Shown: positions 10,017 to 19,688, numbered from the stretch's first letter. The stretch: DNA of 50,300 nucleotides from Spirochaetales bacterium (GCA_017629575.1 JAGBWX010000118.1:1-50300), one strand, 5' to 3'. Notes: generated by a model from the letters alone, not told the origin. Made by a program: numbers and translations.

Positions 10017-10030
10017 CTTTCCTTTTCTCC

Positions 10031-10333
10031 TTAGATATTATCAATGGCCTGAATAGTCTGTCCCTTGGCCAAGGTTACAATTGCTTTCTTCCAGGATGGA
10101 GTATAGCCCTTGATGTAGCCACCCTTTCCTCTGGAGAACTTTGGCTTGCCGCCAACATTCATTGTGTTGCATGATGTGCACTCTACGTTGAAAAGAACCT
10201 TAACAGCATTCATGATCTCAAACTTGTTAGCCTTTGGATCAACCTTGAATGTGTACTTCTTGCACTCTGCTTCACGTGCGAAATTTGACTTTTCGCTCAA
10301 AATTGGTTCAATGATTACCTGATCTGCTCTCAT
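10031..10333 (-). CDS. rplW: 50S ribosomal protein L23
   Basis: L23 is the exit-tunnel docking protein for trigger factor and SRP. The 100-residue sequence contains [20 protein letters not shown], the [20 protein letters not shown] core and the basic C-terminal [20 protein letters not shown]. It lies 11 nt after rplD and 14 nt before rplB. Cys residues in ECTSCNT are unusual in number but not a zinc motif that I recognise. Confidence 0.97.
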   Translation of the reverse strand: MRADQVIIEPILSEKSNFAREAECKKYTFKVDPKANKFEIMNAVKVLFNVECTSCNTMNVGGKPKFSRGKGGYIKGYTPSWKKAIVTLAKGQTIQAIDNI

Positions 10334-10344
10334 CTCTCTGCTCC

Positions 10345-10974
10345 TTAGTTCTCACCATAGAAATCATTAAGATTTGAAGCTGCTGTCTTGAGAACGATAA
10401 TCTTCTTGCCGTAAAGGAGTTCCTTTGCAGAAAGCTTATCGTAAGCAAGTACGTGCAGGTAAGGAATGTTCCTTGCTGCGCGGCGAAGCATAGCATCATC
10501 ATCCTTAAGGATAAGAACTGTGCGCTGGTTTTCAGTATTGAATGCCTTCATTACTTCAGCGACATCCTTTGTCTTGCCATTTTCGCTGGTGAAATCTTCA
10601 ACAACTACGAGTCTTTCTTCTTCAACACCAAGTGTAAGAAGGCTCTTCATTGCAAGTCTCTTCACCTTCTTAGGCAGAGTATAGGAGTAATCTCTTGGCT
10701 TTGGTCCGAAGATTGTGCCGCCACCTACTGAAACTGGGGACTTCTTATCACCTCTTCTTGCATTACCAGTACCCTTCTGCTTATAAGGCTTAGTATTGCT
10801 GTAATTGACCTCAGCACGGGTCTTTGTGCAAGCTGTACCGACGCGGCGGTTAGCTGCTTCATTTCTTACGGCGTGGTAAATGGATCCTGTTGAAACCTCT
10901 ACTCCGAATACGTTCTCATTCAGAGCGATTGTTCCGATCTCTTTGCCGTTTGTGGAAAAGACTTTCTGTTCCAT
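10345..10974 (-). CDS. rplD: 50S ribosomal protein L4
   Basis: L4 extends a long loop into the peptide exit tunnel; in enterobacteria it also represses the S10 operon. The 209-residue sequence has the basic loop AEVNYSNTKPYKQKGTGNAR then RRGDKKSPVSVGGGTIFGPK, followed by PRDYSYTLPKKVKRLAMKSL. These are the expected tunnel and core motifs. It lies 14 nt after rplC. No enterobacterial-type S10 leader is evident. Confidence 0.98.
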   Translation of the reverse strand: MEQKVFSTNGKEIGTIALNENVFGVEVSTGSIYHAVRNEAANRRVGTACTKTRAEVNYSNTKPYKQKGTGNARRGDKKSPVSVGGGTIFGPKPRDYSYTLPKKVKRLAMKSLLTLGVEEERLVVVEDFTSENGKTKDVAEVMKAFNTENQRTVLILKDDDAMLRRAARNIPYLHVLAYDKLSAKELLYGKKIIVLKTAASNLNDFYGEN

Positions 10975-10988
10975 ATTCTCTACCTAAC

Positions 10989-11609
10989 CTACTTCTTTAC
11001 TGCTTTCTTTACGATAACAGTGCTCTCGTTTGCGCCAGGAATAGCACCCTTAACCATAAGAACCTGCATCTCGCTGTCAACTGCGACTACCTTAAGATTC
11101 TGGACTGTAACTCTTTCGCTACCTAAATGACCAGCCATCTTCTTACCCTTGAAGGTATGTGAAGGTGTAGATGACATAGCTGTACCACCAAGATCTCTGT
11201 GGAACTTGGAACCGTGTGTCTTTTCACCACCGCGGAATCCCCAGCGCTTCATACCACCCTGGTAACCCTTACCCTTAGAAGTACCGGTTACGTCTACGAA
11301 AGTCACATCTTTGAATAAGTCAACACCTAAAGCATCACCAACTGCTACTTCGTTATCGAAGTTTCTCATTTCCATAACGGTCTGCTTAGGATCGCAAACA
11401 TCCTTGAACTGTCCTGCGTATGGCTTTGTAACATGGCTCTTCTTCTTTTCGCCAGTGCCAAGAACTACTGCAGAATAACCGTTCTTGTCTTCGGTTCTAT
11501 TTGCGATGACTACGTTATCCTCTATTTTAATTACTGTCACAGGAGTAAGTCTTCCTTTCTCGTCAAACACCTGTGTCATTCCAACTTTTTTGCCGATAAG
11601 CCCTAACAT
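10989..11609 (-). CDS. rplC: 50S ribosomal protein L3
   Basis: L3 is one of the first large-subunit assembly proteins and reaches towards the peptidyl-transferase centre. The 206-residue protein begins [20 protein letters not shown] and contains the conserved [20 protein letters not shown] and [20 protein letters not shown] blocks, including the region with the usually methylated residue. Length is typical. It lies 14 nt after rpsJ. Confidence 0.98.
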   Translation of the reverse strand: MLGLIGKKVGMTQVFDEKGRLTPVTVIKIEDNVVIANRTEDKNGYSAVVLGTGEKKKSHVTKPYAGQFKDVCDPKQTVMEMRNFDNEVAVGDALGVDLFKDVTFVDVTGTSKGKGYQGGMKRWGFRGGEKTHGSKFHRDLGGTAMSSTPSHTFKGKKMAGHLGSERVTVQNLKVVAVDSEMQVLMVKGAIPGANESTVIVKKAVKK

Positions 11610-11623
11610 CTCTTACCTCAACT

Positions 11624-11932
11624 TTACTGTCTAATTTCAACGTCCACACCTGCAGGGAGCTCGAGCTTCATCAGGGCTTCAACTACCTTCTGTGTTGGAT
11701 CCAGGATGTCAATCAATCTCTTGTGTGTTCTCATCTCGAACTGCTCACGACTCTTCTTATTAACATGTGGTGATCTGAGGACAGTATACTTGTTGATACG
11801 TGTTGGTAGAGGTATTGGGCCTGATACTTTTGCGCCCGCCTTAACTACTGTCTGAACGATTGCCTTTGAGCTCTGCTCTACGAGGTCAACGTCAAATCCT
11901 CTTAACCTAACACGAATTCTTTCGTTTGCCAT
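11624..11932 (-). CDS. rpsJ: 30S ribosomal protein S10 (NusE)
   Basis: S10 is a head protein of the small subunit and, as NusE, joins NusB in antitermination complexes and links RNA polymerase to ribosomes through NusG. The 102-residue sequence begins [20 protein letters not shown] and has [20 protein letters not shown] and the C-terminal [11 protein letters not shown]. It follows tuf after a 66-nt gap that contains a GC-rich hairpin. In many bacteria rpsJ opens the S10 operon; here tuf lies in front. Confidence 0.98.
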   Translation of the reverse strand: MANERIRVRLRGFDVDLVEQSSKAIVQTVVKAGAKVSGPIPLPTRINKYTVLRSPHVNKKSREQFEMRTHKRLIDILDPTQKVVEALMKLELPAGVDVEIRQ

Positions 11933-11961
11933 TTTAAAAAATCTCCAAAAATCAAATAGGC

Positions 11962-11980
11962 TGCCGGGTTAGCCCCGGCA
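11962..11980 (-). terminator. Hairpin between tuf and rpsJ, possible attenuator
   Basis: The minus-strand transcript can form a 7-bp stem TGCCGGG/CCCGGCA with a five-base loop, 19 nt after the tuf stop. It is followed by a weak T-rich stretch (CTATTTGATTTTT) instead of an uninterrupted run. This could terminate part of the transcripts after tuf, so that EF-Tu exceeds the ribosomal proteins, or protect the upstream mRNA end. Partial read-through is needed because no promoter for rpsJ was found in the gap. Confidence 0.55.
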
Positions 11981-11998
11981 AGGCCTTTAGTGTTTTAA

Positions 11999-13189
11999 TC
12001 AGTCTGCGATCTCAGTTACCTGGCCTGAAGCAACAGTTCTGCCGCCTTCTCTGATAGCGAAGCGGAGACCCTTGTCCATAGCGATTGGGTGAATGAGTTC
12101 AACGTTGATTTCTGTGTGGTCGCCAGGCATAACCATTTCCTTACCAGCTGGGAGGTGACATGTGCCTGTGATGTCTGTTGTTCTGAAGTAGAACTGAGGT
12201 CTGTAACCATCGAAGAATGGTGAGTGTCTACCACCTTCTTCCTTAGAAAGTACGTATACTGTACCAACGAACTTTGCGTGTGGTGTGATTGAATTTGGCT
12301 TTGCGAGAACCTGACCTCTAACAACTTCCTTCTTGTCAACGCCTCTGAGGAGTGCACCGATGTTATCGCCTGCCTGGCCTTCGTCGAGGAGCTTGTTGAA
12401 CATTTCAACACCTGTACATACAGTGTTCTTTGTTTCCTTGATACCTACGATCTGAACTGGGTCGTTTACGTGAACAACACCGCGCTCTACTCTACCTGTT
12501 ACTACAGTACCTCTACCTGAGATTGAGAAGATGTCTTCGATAGGCATGAGGAATGGCTGGTCAACTGCTCTTTCTGGCTCAGGAATGTATGAATCCATAG
12601 CGTCGAGGAGGTTCTGGATACAAGCTGTTGCTTCTGCATCGTCGCCTTCTGTCATTGCGAGGTAAGCTGAACCCTTAACGATTGGGCAGTTTGCACCGTC
12701 GAAGCCGTACTCTGTGAGGAGGTCTCTCATTTCTTCTTCTACGAGCTCGATGAGGTCTGGATCGTCAACCTGGTCACACTTGTTGATGAATACGATGATT
12801 GCTGGTACACCTACCTGTCTTGCGAGGAGGATGTGTTCCTTTGTCTGAGCCATAGCACCGTCTGTTGCAGCAACTACGAGTACAGCACCGTCCATCTGAG
12901 CAGCACCTGTGATCATGTTCTTGATATAGTCAGCGTGGCCTGGACAGTCAACGTGAGCATAGTGTCTGTTTGTTGACTCATACTCAACGTGTCTTGTGTT
13001 GATTGTGATACCTCTTTCCTTTTCTTCTGGTGCATTGTCGATTGCATCATAAGCAAGGGCCTTACCGCCATTCTTCTTTGCACAGTAACCTGTGATAGCA
13101 GCAGTGAGTGTTGTCTTACCATGGTCAACGTGACCGATAGTACCTACGTTTACGTGTGGCTTAGTTCTTACGAATTTATCCTTAGCCAT
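11999..13189 (-). CDS. tuf: Elongation factor Tu
   Basis: EF-Tu is the GTPase that delivers aminoacyl-tRNA to the ribosomal A site. The 396-residue protein has the P-loop GHVDHGKTT (about residues 18-26), the switch II motif DCPGH, the guanine-specificity motif NKCD, and beta-barrel domains 2 and 3 ending [12 protein letters not shown] strong AAGGAGG ribosome site precedes the ATG at 13189. It is the first gene of the S10-spc-alpha unit, with a consensus promoter about 280 nt upstream. The order tuf-rpsJ matches Treponema and Borrelia. Confidence 0.99.
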   Translation of the reverse strand: MAKDKFVRTKPHVNVGTIGHVDHGKTTLTAAITGYCAKKNGGKALAYDAIDNAPEEKERGITINTRHVEYESTNRHYAHVDCPGHADYIKNMITGAAQMDGAVLVVAATDGAMAQTKEHILLARQVGVPAIIVFINKCDQVDDPDLIELVEEEMRDLLTEYGFDGANCPIVKGSAYLAMTEGDDAEATACIQNLLDAMDSYIPEPERAVDQPFLMPIEDIFSISGRGTVVTGRVERGVVHVNDPVQIVGIKETKNTVCTGVEMFNKLLDEGQAGDNIGALLRGVDKKEVVRGQVLAKPNSITPHAKFVGTVYVLSKEEGGRHSPFFDGYRPQFYFRTTDITGTCHLPAGKEMVMPGDHTEINVELIHPIAMDKGLRFAIREGGRTVASGQVTEIAD

Positions 13190-13440
13190 CAGTTCCTCCT
13201 TGTGGACTTAGCCACAAATCAAATTGATATAGTTTATAAAGGCCCAAGCCCTTATTCTGTTTCCGAGACAACTGATTGCTATTTCGAGTTAATGAAGTTC
13301 CAGAGGTCGGAGGATCTATGTCCTGCGACATACGTCTTAAGATTTAAAAAAGCGTTTTTCCGGAACCACCCTATCGCCACAGCAACCGGTTTGGCTCTAT
13401 TGTCAGCACATGACAAAATTATCCCGTCAAGGCATGACAC
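13190..13440 (-). promoter_or_regulatory. Long 5-prime leader of the tuf-S10 transcript
   Basis: About 250 nt separate the predicted start of transcription from the tuf ATG. I see no open frame with a ribosome site in it. It contains short self-complementary segments, for example AAGG/CCTT around 13,240 and AGTCCACA with TGTGGACT-like pairing close to the ribosome site, but no single dominant structure or T-run terminator. A leader of this length on a ribosomal operon often carries control or processing sites; no known riboswitch or ribosomal-protein site was recognised. Confidence 0.4.
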
Positions 13441-13447
13441 CTTGAAC

Positions 13448-13476
13448 AATATATGAAATATTTGAAATCATGTCAA
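13448..13476 (-). promoter_or_regulatory. Promoter of the tuf-S10-spc-alpha unit
   Basis: On the minus strand there is a perfect -35 box TTGACA (13471-13476), a 17-nt spacer and a -10 box TATATT (13448-13453). This is the best vegetative sigma factor promoter match between the TSCPD gene and tuf. The predicted start of transcription is near 13,441. Confidence 0.8.
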
Positions 13477-13578
13477 GCAAATTCTTTCTAAATAAGAAAA
13501 AGGCTGAATTTATGGCTATATATGACGCAACTTTTAAAGTGGAATTCTGAATTATGCAAATTCGAACTGATGTTTTTA

Positions 13579-13607
13579 TTGATACAGAATAGTCGTTCTG
13601 CTAATCT
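13579..13607 (+). promoter_or_regulatory. Candidate promoter of the TSCPD gene
   Basis: TTGATA (13579-13584), a 17-nt spacer and TAATCT (13602-13607) fit a vegetative promoter on the plus strand. The start of transcription would fall near 13,614, leaving only about 12 nt before the ATG at 13626, just enough to include the GGAG ribosome site at 13615. Confidence 0.5.
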
Positions 13608-13625
13608 TTACTCTGGAGTAACAAC

Positions 13626-13874
13626 ATGAAAGACGTCAATTTCAATACTAAGGGCGTCTGCGCTAGAAGCATCTCCTTCCAGATTGATGATGAGTCAAAG
13701 ATTCGCGGTCTTTCATTCAATGGTGGCTGCAACGGAAACCTAAAGGCTATCTCAAAACTCTGCGAAGGTCAGGATGCATCTACAATAGCTTCAATCCTCG
13801 AAGGCAATACTTGTGGATTCAAGAATACATCATGCGCAGATCAGCTTGCAAAGGCAATCAAGGCCAATCTTTAA
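13626..13874 (+). CDS. TSCPD domain-containing protein
   Basis: This 82-residue protein matches the small stand-alone TSCPD family (TIGR03905-like), which resembles the cysteine-rich C-terminal domain of class II ribonucleotide reductases. Its biochemical role is not established. Visible signatures are GVCARSISFQIDD near the start, FNGGCNGNLKAISKL in the middle, and CGFKNTSCADQLAKAI near the end. The usual TSCPDQ reads TSCADQ here, with Ala in place of Pro. Cys12, Cys35, Cys46, Cys63 and Cys70 could bind metal or form disulfides. It is the only plus-strand gene in the left half, with its own promoter and terminator. Confidence 0.88.
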   Translation: MKDVNFNTKGVCARSISFQIDDESKIRGLSFNGGCNGNLKAISKLCEGQDASTIASILEGNTCGFKNTSCADQLAKAIKANL

Positions 13875-13876
13875 GA

Positions 13877-13901
13877 CAGGAAGGATTCTTCCTGTTTTTT
13901 T
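13877..13901 (+). terminator. Rho-independent terminator of the TSCPD gene
   Basis: A 7-bp stem CAGGAAG/CTTCCTG with loop GATT is followed by seven Ts. It starts 2 nt after the stop codon. The T-run also contains the stop codon of the convergent gene on the minus strand. Confidence 0.9.
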
Positions 13902-14241
13902 ATCTGCAATTGATGCGCTTTTGAGTCAAATAACTGACAAAGTCGTAGTATAGGCTCTGAGAGGCAAGAATCTGAATGCCATCTCTTACAATTCCAGTAA
14001 TGTTTAGAGCACTAATTACCTGATCTATGTCCAGAAGTTCATCATTTTCAATTTTATCGAGAAAGAAAGGAACATTCTCCTTTCTAAACTCGGAGTTTCC
14101 ATTTGAAGTCTCCCAAAGCTCTATAATCGACAATGTTGAGATTTGGCTGAGCCAGAGAGCGATATTGACCTCGGCCTTCGATGAGAAACGACTCACATAT
14201 TCAGTGAGGCTGTAATAGTCGTCTAAATCAGGAACAATCAT
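13900..14241 (-). CDS. Hypothetical protein
   Basis: I do not recognise this 113-residue acidic protein. It begins MIVPDLDDYYSLTEYVSRFS and has a predicted helical pattern with hydrophobic blocks around residues 26-43 (VNIALWLSQISTLSIIELW) and 81-104. No signal peptide or clear membrane segment is evident. An AAGGAT ribosome site lies 6 nt before the ATG, which supports translation. It lies just beyond the rpsG terminator, so it needs read-through or its own promoter; a clear promoter was not found in the 16 nt between them. Its stop lies in the T-run of the convergent TSCPD terminator. Confidence 0.6.
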   Translation of the reverse strand: MIVPDLDDYYSLTEYVSRFSSKAEVNIALWLSQISTLSIIELWETSNGNSEFRKENVPFFLDKIENDELLDIDQVISALNITGIVRDGIQILASQSLYYDFVSYLTQKRINCR

Positions 14242-14256
14242 TTTCTATCCTTAACG

Positions 14257-14286
14257 TAAAAAAGAAAAGGACCGGTTTCCCGGTCC
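14257..14286 (-). terminator. Terminator of the rpoBC-rpsLG unit
   Basis: The minus strand after rpsG reads GGACCGG-GAAA-CCGGTCC followed by TTTTCTTTTTT. This is a 7-bp GC-rich stem with a stable GNRA-type loop and a T-rich tail, a strong intrinsic terminator. It ends the long transcript that begins before tRNA-Thr. Confidence 0.92.
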
Positions 14287-14294
14287 CGTAGCAA

Positions 14295-14774
<480 letters not shown>

Positions 14775-14777
14775 CTA

Positions 14778-15152
14778 TTAGGCCTTAGGCTTCTTAGCAC
14801 CGTACTTAGAGCGGCTTCTCTTTCTGTCGTTAACACCGAGTGTATCCTTGGAGCCTCTGATGATGTGATATCTTACACCAGGAAGGTCCTTTACTCTTCC
14901 ACCTCTGATAAGAACAACTGAGTGTTCCTGAAGATTGTGGCCGATACCAGGGATGTATGCGGTTACTTCGATACCGTTGGAGAGTCTTACTCTCGCTACC
15001 TTTCTGAGAGCTGAGTTAGGCTTCTTAGGAGTAACTGTCATTACTCTTGTGCAAACTCCTCTCTTCTGTGGGCAACCCTCAAGAGCTGGAGACTTTGTCT
15101 TGCTCTTTGTGGATGTTCTGCCCTTTCTAACCAGCTGATTGATTGTAGGCAT
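14778..15152 (-). CDS. rpsL: 30S ribosomal protein S12
   Basis: S12 lies at the decoding centre and controls accuracy. The 124-residue protein begins [20 protein letters not shown] and contains [20 protein letters not shown] and [20 protein letters not shown], in which the lysines linked to streptomycin response (KKPNS) appear wild-type. It lies 15 nt before rpsG and 134 nt after rpoC, with several hairpins in that gap. Confidence 0.98.
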   Translation of the reverse strand: MPTINQLVRKGRTSTKSKTKSPALEGCPQKRGVCTRVMTVTPKKPNSALRKVARVRLSNGIEVTAYIPGIGHNLQEHSVVLIRGGRVKDLPGVRYHIIRGSKDTLGVNDRKRSRSKYGAKKPKA

Positions 15153-15177
15153 TTAATTTACCTCTTTAATTTCTTAG

Positions 15178-15288
15178 ACCGTCTGCTCACATTCAGACAG
15201 TCGGTACCGCACAGGCGGTACTTTATGTAAAACTGCGGTCAGCATGAGCCCTATCTGAGTTCAGCGGCCTAGGCGCCAACAGGCGCCT
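15178..15288 (-). promoter_or_regulatory. Hairpin cluster between rpoC and rpsL
   Basis: The gap and the rpoC stop region can form three stems in a row. They are a 7-bp stem at 15271-15288 (AGGCGCC, loop of 4, overlapping the rpoC stop), a 7-bp stem at 15204-15221 (GTACCGC, loop ACAG) and an imperfect stem at 15178-15205 (ACCGTCTG with CAGAC). None is followed by a T-run, so these look more like RNA processing or stability elements than terminators. No promoter for rpsL was found here. Confidence 0.5.
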
Positions 15289-18200
15289 ATTCCTCTATCT
15301 GAAGCTCGTCCATATCGACAGGAGCTCCCACAGTCTTCATGTCTGCAAGATCCTCGATGTCCATGTCGTCATCAACATAGGCTTCGGACTTTCTTTCCTT
15401 TCTAGCCTTGTCAACTTCCTTCTGGAGCTCGAGAAGTTTCTCGTCTTCCTCAAGGCGAACAGTTCTGTATCTCTTAAGACCTGTACCAGCAGGGATAAGG
15501 TGACCAATAATAACGTTTTCCTTGAGACCTCTGAGCTCATCCTTTTTACCAGCAATTGCCGCATTTGTCAATACTCTGGTAGTTGAAAGGAATGAAGCAG
15601 CAGAAATGAAGGAGTCTACAGTAAGAGCTGCATCTGATACACCCTGGAGAACTGGGCGGCCAATTGCAGGTGTTCTACCTTCCTTCTTAGCCTCTGCATT
15701 AACCTTATCGAAGAGGTTCTTATCAACCTTCTGCATCTTAATGAATGGTGTGTCACCTGCTCTGAGGATCTCTACCTTCTTAAGCATCTGGCGGATGATG
15801 ATACCAAGGTGCTTTTCGTTAATCTCTACGCCCTGCATTCTATAAACCTTCTGGATCTCTGTTACGAGGAAGGAAAGAACTGCATTCTGACCGAGAACGT
15901 CAAGAACTTCTCTTGATGTTACAGGCTCATCACAAAGTGGGTCACCTGCCTTAACTTCGTCTCCATCTCTTACGAGAAGGATTGCATCCTTTGTATAAAC
16001 CTTGTGTGGGTGGAGGTTGCCGAATGCATCTTCAATAGTAACTGTTGTTGAACCACTATTAGAAGAAGAAACAACGCTCTTAACCATACCGCTGACTCTA
16101 GCAAGGATGATTGGGTTGATCTTGTTAGAAGATGAAACCTTACCATGTCTTGCTTCGAAGAGTGCGTCAACCTGTGGAAGACCACCGGCGATATCCTGAG
16201 TTGTTGTACTATCCTTAGATACTCTAGCAATAATATCACCAGCCTCAACGAGTTCGCCTCTCTCCTGAACGAGCATGTATGCACCACCAGGAATCTGATA
16301 GCTGTTAACTGTGCCATTGTCAGTCTTAACAACAACTGTTGGCTTATACTGACCAAGGTGTGAACCTGCTACAACTACCATTTCTGCTTCGCCAGCTTCG
16401 TTATAGAACTTTCTATAAGACTTGTCTTCAACGAAGTCGCTCATATCTTCAATTGTACCGGCCTCTTCTGCGATGATTGGATCGGAGAATGGGTCAAATG
16501 TGATGATGTCCTTATCTGCAGGTACTACTTCATCCTCAGCAACATAGAGCTCTGAGCCTGCTGGAACTGGGTACTCTACCATAGAACCGATTACGAATGC
16601 TTTCTTGCCGCTTACATAAAGCTTGCCGTTTACGCTTGCGTTAACTACATCGCCGTTCTTTTCGTAGAATGGGTAACCCTTACCAACTGCACCGCCATCT
16701 TCAACGAGGAGGTTGTCATAGAGACCTGTAATATCCTCGAGGATTCTAGCAACTACAAGGTGTCCCTTTCTTGGGAAGAGCTTCTGACCGTTCTTATTCT
16801 CAATAATCATGCCCTTAAGCTGGCTTACGATTACTGGGTATGAGAAGGAGAGCTTGTTTTCCTTTGTTGAAGTTGAAGCTGTACCACCAACGTGGAATGT
16901 TCTCATTGTAAGCTGTGTACCAGGCTGACCGATTGACTGAGCTGCGATGATACCAACAGCTTCACCAATCTCAACTGTTCTATTAGTTGCGAGGTTTCTA
17001 CCATAGCACTTGCGGCAAACACCGTGTTCGCTTTCACATGTAAGAACTGTTCTGAGAAGAACCTTTTCTACGCCAGCTGCTTCGATTCTCTCTGCTGTCT
17101 CGTCATCGATTTCCTCATTTGCCTTAGCAAGGACAACTGCGTGTCCATCCTCATCTCTGAGGAATGGATGATAAACATCCTCAACTGGGCATGAGCCTAC
17201 GATTCTTGAAGCAAGAGATTCTACAACGTTGTCACCGTCCTTAACAGCTGTTGTCCAGATACCGTTGATTGTCTGACAATCTTCTTCTGAAACAACTACA
17301 TCCTGAGCTACGTCAACAAGCTTTCTTGTGAGGTAACCAGCCTTAGCTGTCTTAAGAGCTGTATCTGTAAGACCCTTTCTAGCACCGTTGGAGGAAATGA
17401 AGAATTCCATGATTGAAAGTCCTTCCTTGAAGTTGGACTTAACTGGAACGTCGATAACCTTACCATTAGGCTTAGTCATGAGGCCTCTCATAGCACCAAG
17501 CTGTCTGATCTGAGTCTTAGAACCTCTAGCACCTGAGTCAGCCATCATGAAGAGAGGGTTGAAGCCGTGCTGGCTCTTCTTGAGCTCGTCCATAAGAACG
17601 TTAGTGAGCTTTTCGTTAGTCTCAGTCCAAACTTCGATAACTCTGTTGTATCTTTCTTCCTGAGTAATCTGACCGTCGCGGAGCTGCTTGTTAACAACAG
17701 CCTGCTTAGCGTTAGCTTCTTCAATGATGCCGTCCTTTGCGTCTGGAACGATCATGTCTGAGAGACCGATTGTTGCGCCGAAGATTGTAGCATACTTGAA
17801 GCCGAGGTCCTTAACTGAGTCAAGGAGCTCAACAGCAACAGAAGGCTTTCTGTTCTTGATTGTTGCGCCAATGAGCTTCTTAAGCTGCTTATCGCCAAGG
17901 CAGTAGTTCTGGTAAGCAATACCTGTAGGAATTGAAGAGTTGAAGATAATTCTTCCTGCAGTTGTCTCGAACCATGTCTTGCCGTCAGCCTTTACTGTGT
18001 TGCCCTTTGCATCAACTACATCAAGGTCCTTCTTGAAGCGGTAGTAGATCTTCTCGTTATATGAAATAGCCTTGAGGTCGATTGCTGCTTCAATTTCAGC
18101 AATAGACTCGAAGTGCTTTCTCTTTTCTCCTCTGTCGAGGTCTTCTCTTTCCTTTGTAAGGTAATAGATACCAAGAACCATGTCCTGTGATGGGAATGCA

Positions 18201-19675
18201 ATTGGCTTACCGTTTGCAGGGTCGAGAAGGTTTGTTGTTGAGAGCATAAGTGTCCAACACTCGAGCTGTGCAGCGTGAGTGAGTGGTACGTGAATAGCCA
18301 TCTGGTCACCGTCGAAGTCAGCATTGAATGCATGACATACGAGTGGGTGGAGCTTAAGAGCCTTGCCTTCTACGAGAACTGGCTCGAATGCCTGGATACC
18401 AAGACGGTGGAGTGTAGGAGCTCTGTTAAGCATAACAGGGTGTTCCTTAACTACATCATCAAGGATTGACCATACCTCTGGAGCTTCCTGCTCTACGAGG
18501 TTCTTTGCTCTCTTGATATTCTGAGCAATATCATCCTGAACAAGCTTGCGCATGATAAATGGCTTGAAGAGTTCGAGTGCCATCTTTGAAGGAACGCCAC
18601 ACTGATGCATTCTCAGTTCTGGTCCAACAACGATTACTGAACGGCCTGAATAGTCAACACGCTTACCGAGGAGGTTCTGTCTGAATCTACCCTGCTTGCC
18701 CTTGAGTACATCAGAGAGTGACTTGAGGTCTCTCTTTGATGAGCCATTTGTAGGATTTGTTGTCTTAGAGTTGTCGAAAAGTGAATCAACAGCTTCCTGA
18801 AGCATTCTCTTTTCGTTTCTGATGATGATATCTGGAGCCTGGAGCTTGATGAGTCTATCAAGTCTGTTGTTTCTATTGATAACTCTTCTATAAAGCTCGT
18901 TAAGGTCAGTTGTAGCGAATCTGCCGCCATCAAGCTGAACCATTGGTCTCAAATCTGGTGGGATTACTGGGATAACCTTGAGAATCATCCATTCAGGTCT
19001 GTTGCCAGACTTGAGGAAGTCCTCGCAGTATCTGATTCTAGAAAGAAGCTTGTTGTCAATCTTGTTGTTAGCCTCTTCCTTCTGAGCAAGCTGCTGTCTG
19101 AGCTCTTCTGAGAGTGTCTCGAGGTCGAGACCCTTAAGAAGGTCATAGATAGCCTCTGCGCCCATACCAGCCTTGAAAGTATCACCATACTTATCGTATG
19201 CAGCATTGTAGTCGTCCTCAGTGAGAACCTGGTTCATTCTGAGGTCAGTATCCTGGCCAGGATCTGTAACTACATACTTTTCATAGCTGAGAATCTCCAT
19301 GAGCTCTGATCTCTTGATGTCCAAGAGATAGCTCATGATAGATGGAGTTGATCTGTAGAACCAAATGTGAGCAACAGGAGCTGCGAGAGTGATGTGACCA
19401 ATTCTCTCACGTCTTACCTTTGTATCTGTTACTTCAACACCACAGCGGTCACAGACAACACCCTTATATCTATTTGACTTGAACTTACCACACCAGCACT
19501 CCCATTCCTTGGTTGTACCGAAGATTCTCTCGCAGAAGAGACCTTCTCTCTCTGGGCGGAGTGAACGGTAGTTAATAGTCTCTGGCTTCTTTACCTCACC
19601 ATAGGACCAGGCAAGAATCTGCTCTGGAGATGCTAGCTTAATCCTAATGCTGCTGAAATCCAGTATTTCCTTCAT
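15287..19675 (-). CDS. rpoC: RNA polymerase subunit beta-prime
   Basis: The beta-prime subunit forms the clamp and carries the catalytic aspartates of RNA polymerase. The 1462-residue protein has the N-terminal zinc ribbon (CWCGKFKSNRYKGVVCDRCG, four Cys), the rudder/lid region with GKQGRFRQNLLGKRVDYSGR, the active-site motif NADFDGDQMAIHVPL, the trigger-loop region and a second zinc site with CESEHGVCRKCYG. The C-terminus is acidic (DDDMDIEDL and beyond). Length is between those of typical Gram-negative and Gram-positive forms. It starts 13 nt after rpoB. Confidence 0.99.
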   Translation of the reverse strand: MKEILDFSSIRIKLASPEQILAWSYGEVKKPETINYRSLRPEREGLFCERIFGTTKEWECWCGKFKSNRYKGVVCDRCGVEVTDTKVRRERIGHITLAAPVAHIWFYRSTPSIMSYLLDIKRSELMEILSYEKYVVTDPGQDTDLRMNQVLTEDDYNAAYDKYGDTFKAGMGAEAIYDLLKGLDLETLSEELRQQLAQKEEANNKIDNKLLSRIRYCEDFLKSGNRPEWMILKVIPVIPPDLRPMVQLDGGRFATTDLNELYRRVINRNNRLDRLIKLQAPDIIIRNEKRMLQEAVDSLFDNSKTTNPTNGSSKRDLKSLSDVLKGKQGRFRQNLLGKRVDYSGRSVIVVGPELRMHQCGVPSKMALELFKPFIMRKLVQDDIAQNIKRAKNLVEQEAPEVWSILDDVVKEHPVMLNRAPTLHRLGIQAFEPVLVEGKALKLHPLVCHAFNADFDGDQMAIHVPLTHAAQLECWTLMLSTTNLLDPANGKPIAFPSQDMVLGIYYLTKEREDLDRGEKRKHFESIAEIEAAIDLKAISYNEKIYYRFKKDLDVVDAKGNTVKADGKTWFETTAGRIIFNSSIPTGIAYQNYCLGDKQLKKLIGATIKNRKPSVAVELLDSVKDLGFKYATIFGATIGLSDMIVPDAKDGIIEEANAKQAVVNKQLRDGQITQEERYNRVIEVWTETNEKLTNVLMDELKKSQHGFNPLFMMADSGARGSKTQIRQLGAMRGLMTKPNGKVIDVPVKSNFKEGLSIMEFFISSNGARKGLTDTALKTAKAGYLTRKLVDVAQDVVVSEEDCQTINGIWTTAVKDGDNVVESLASRIVGSCPVEDVYHPFLRDEDGHAVVLAKANEEIDDETAERIEAAGVEKVLLRTVLTCESEHGVCRKCYGRNLATNRTVEIGEAVGIIAAQSIGQPGTQLTMRTFHVGGTASTSTKENKLSFSYPVIVSQLKGMIIENKNGQKLFPRKGHLVVARILEDITGLYDNLLVEDGGAVGKGYPFYEKNGDVVNASVNGKLYVSGKKAFVIGSMVEYPVPAGSELYVAEDEVVPADKDIITFDPFSDPIIAEEAGTIEDMSDFVEDKSYRKFYNEAGEAEMVVVAGSHLGQYKPTVVVKTDNGTVNSYQIPGGAYMLVQERGELVEAGDIIARVSKDSTTTQDIAGGLPQVDALFEARHGKVSSSNKINPIILARVSGMVKSVVSSSNSGSTTVTIEDAFGNLHPHKVYTKDAILLVRDGDEVKAGDPLCDEPVTSREVLDVLGQNAVLSFLVTEIQKVYRMQGVEINEKHLGIIIRQMLKKVEILRAGDTPFIKMQKVDKNLFDKVNAEAKKEGRTPAIGRPVLQGVSDAALTVDSFISAASFLSTTRVLTNAAIAGKKDELRGLKENVIIGHLIPAGTGLKRYRTVRLEEDEKLLELQKEVDKARKERKSEAYVDDDMDIEDLADMKTVGAPVDMDELQIEE

Positions 19676-19688
19676 CCGTACTTTCCTC

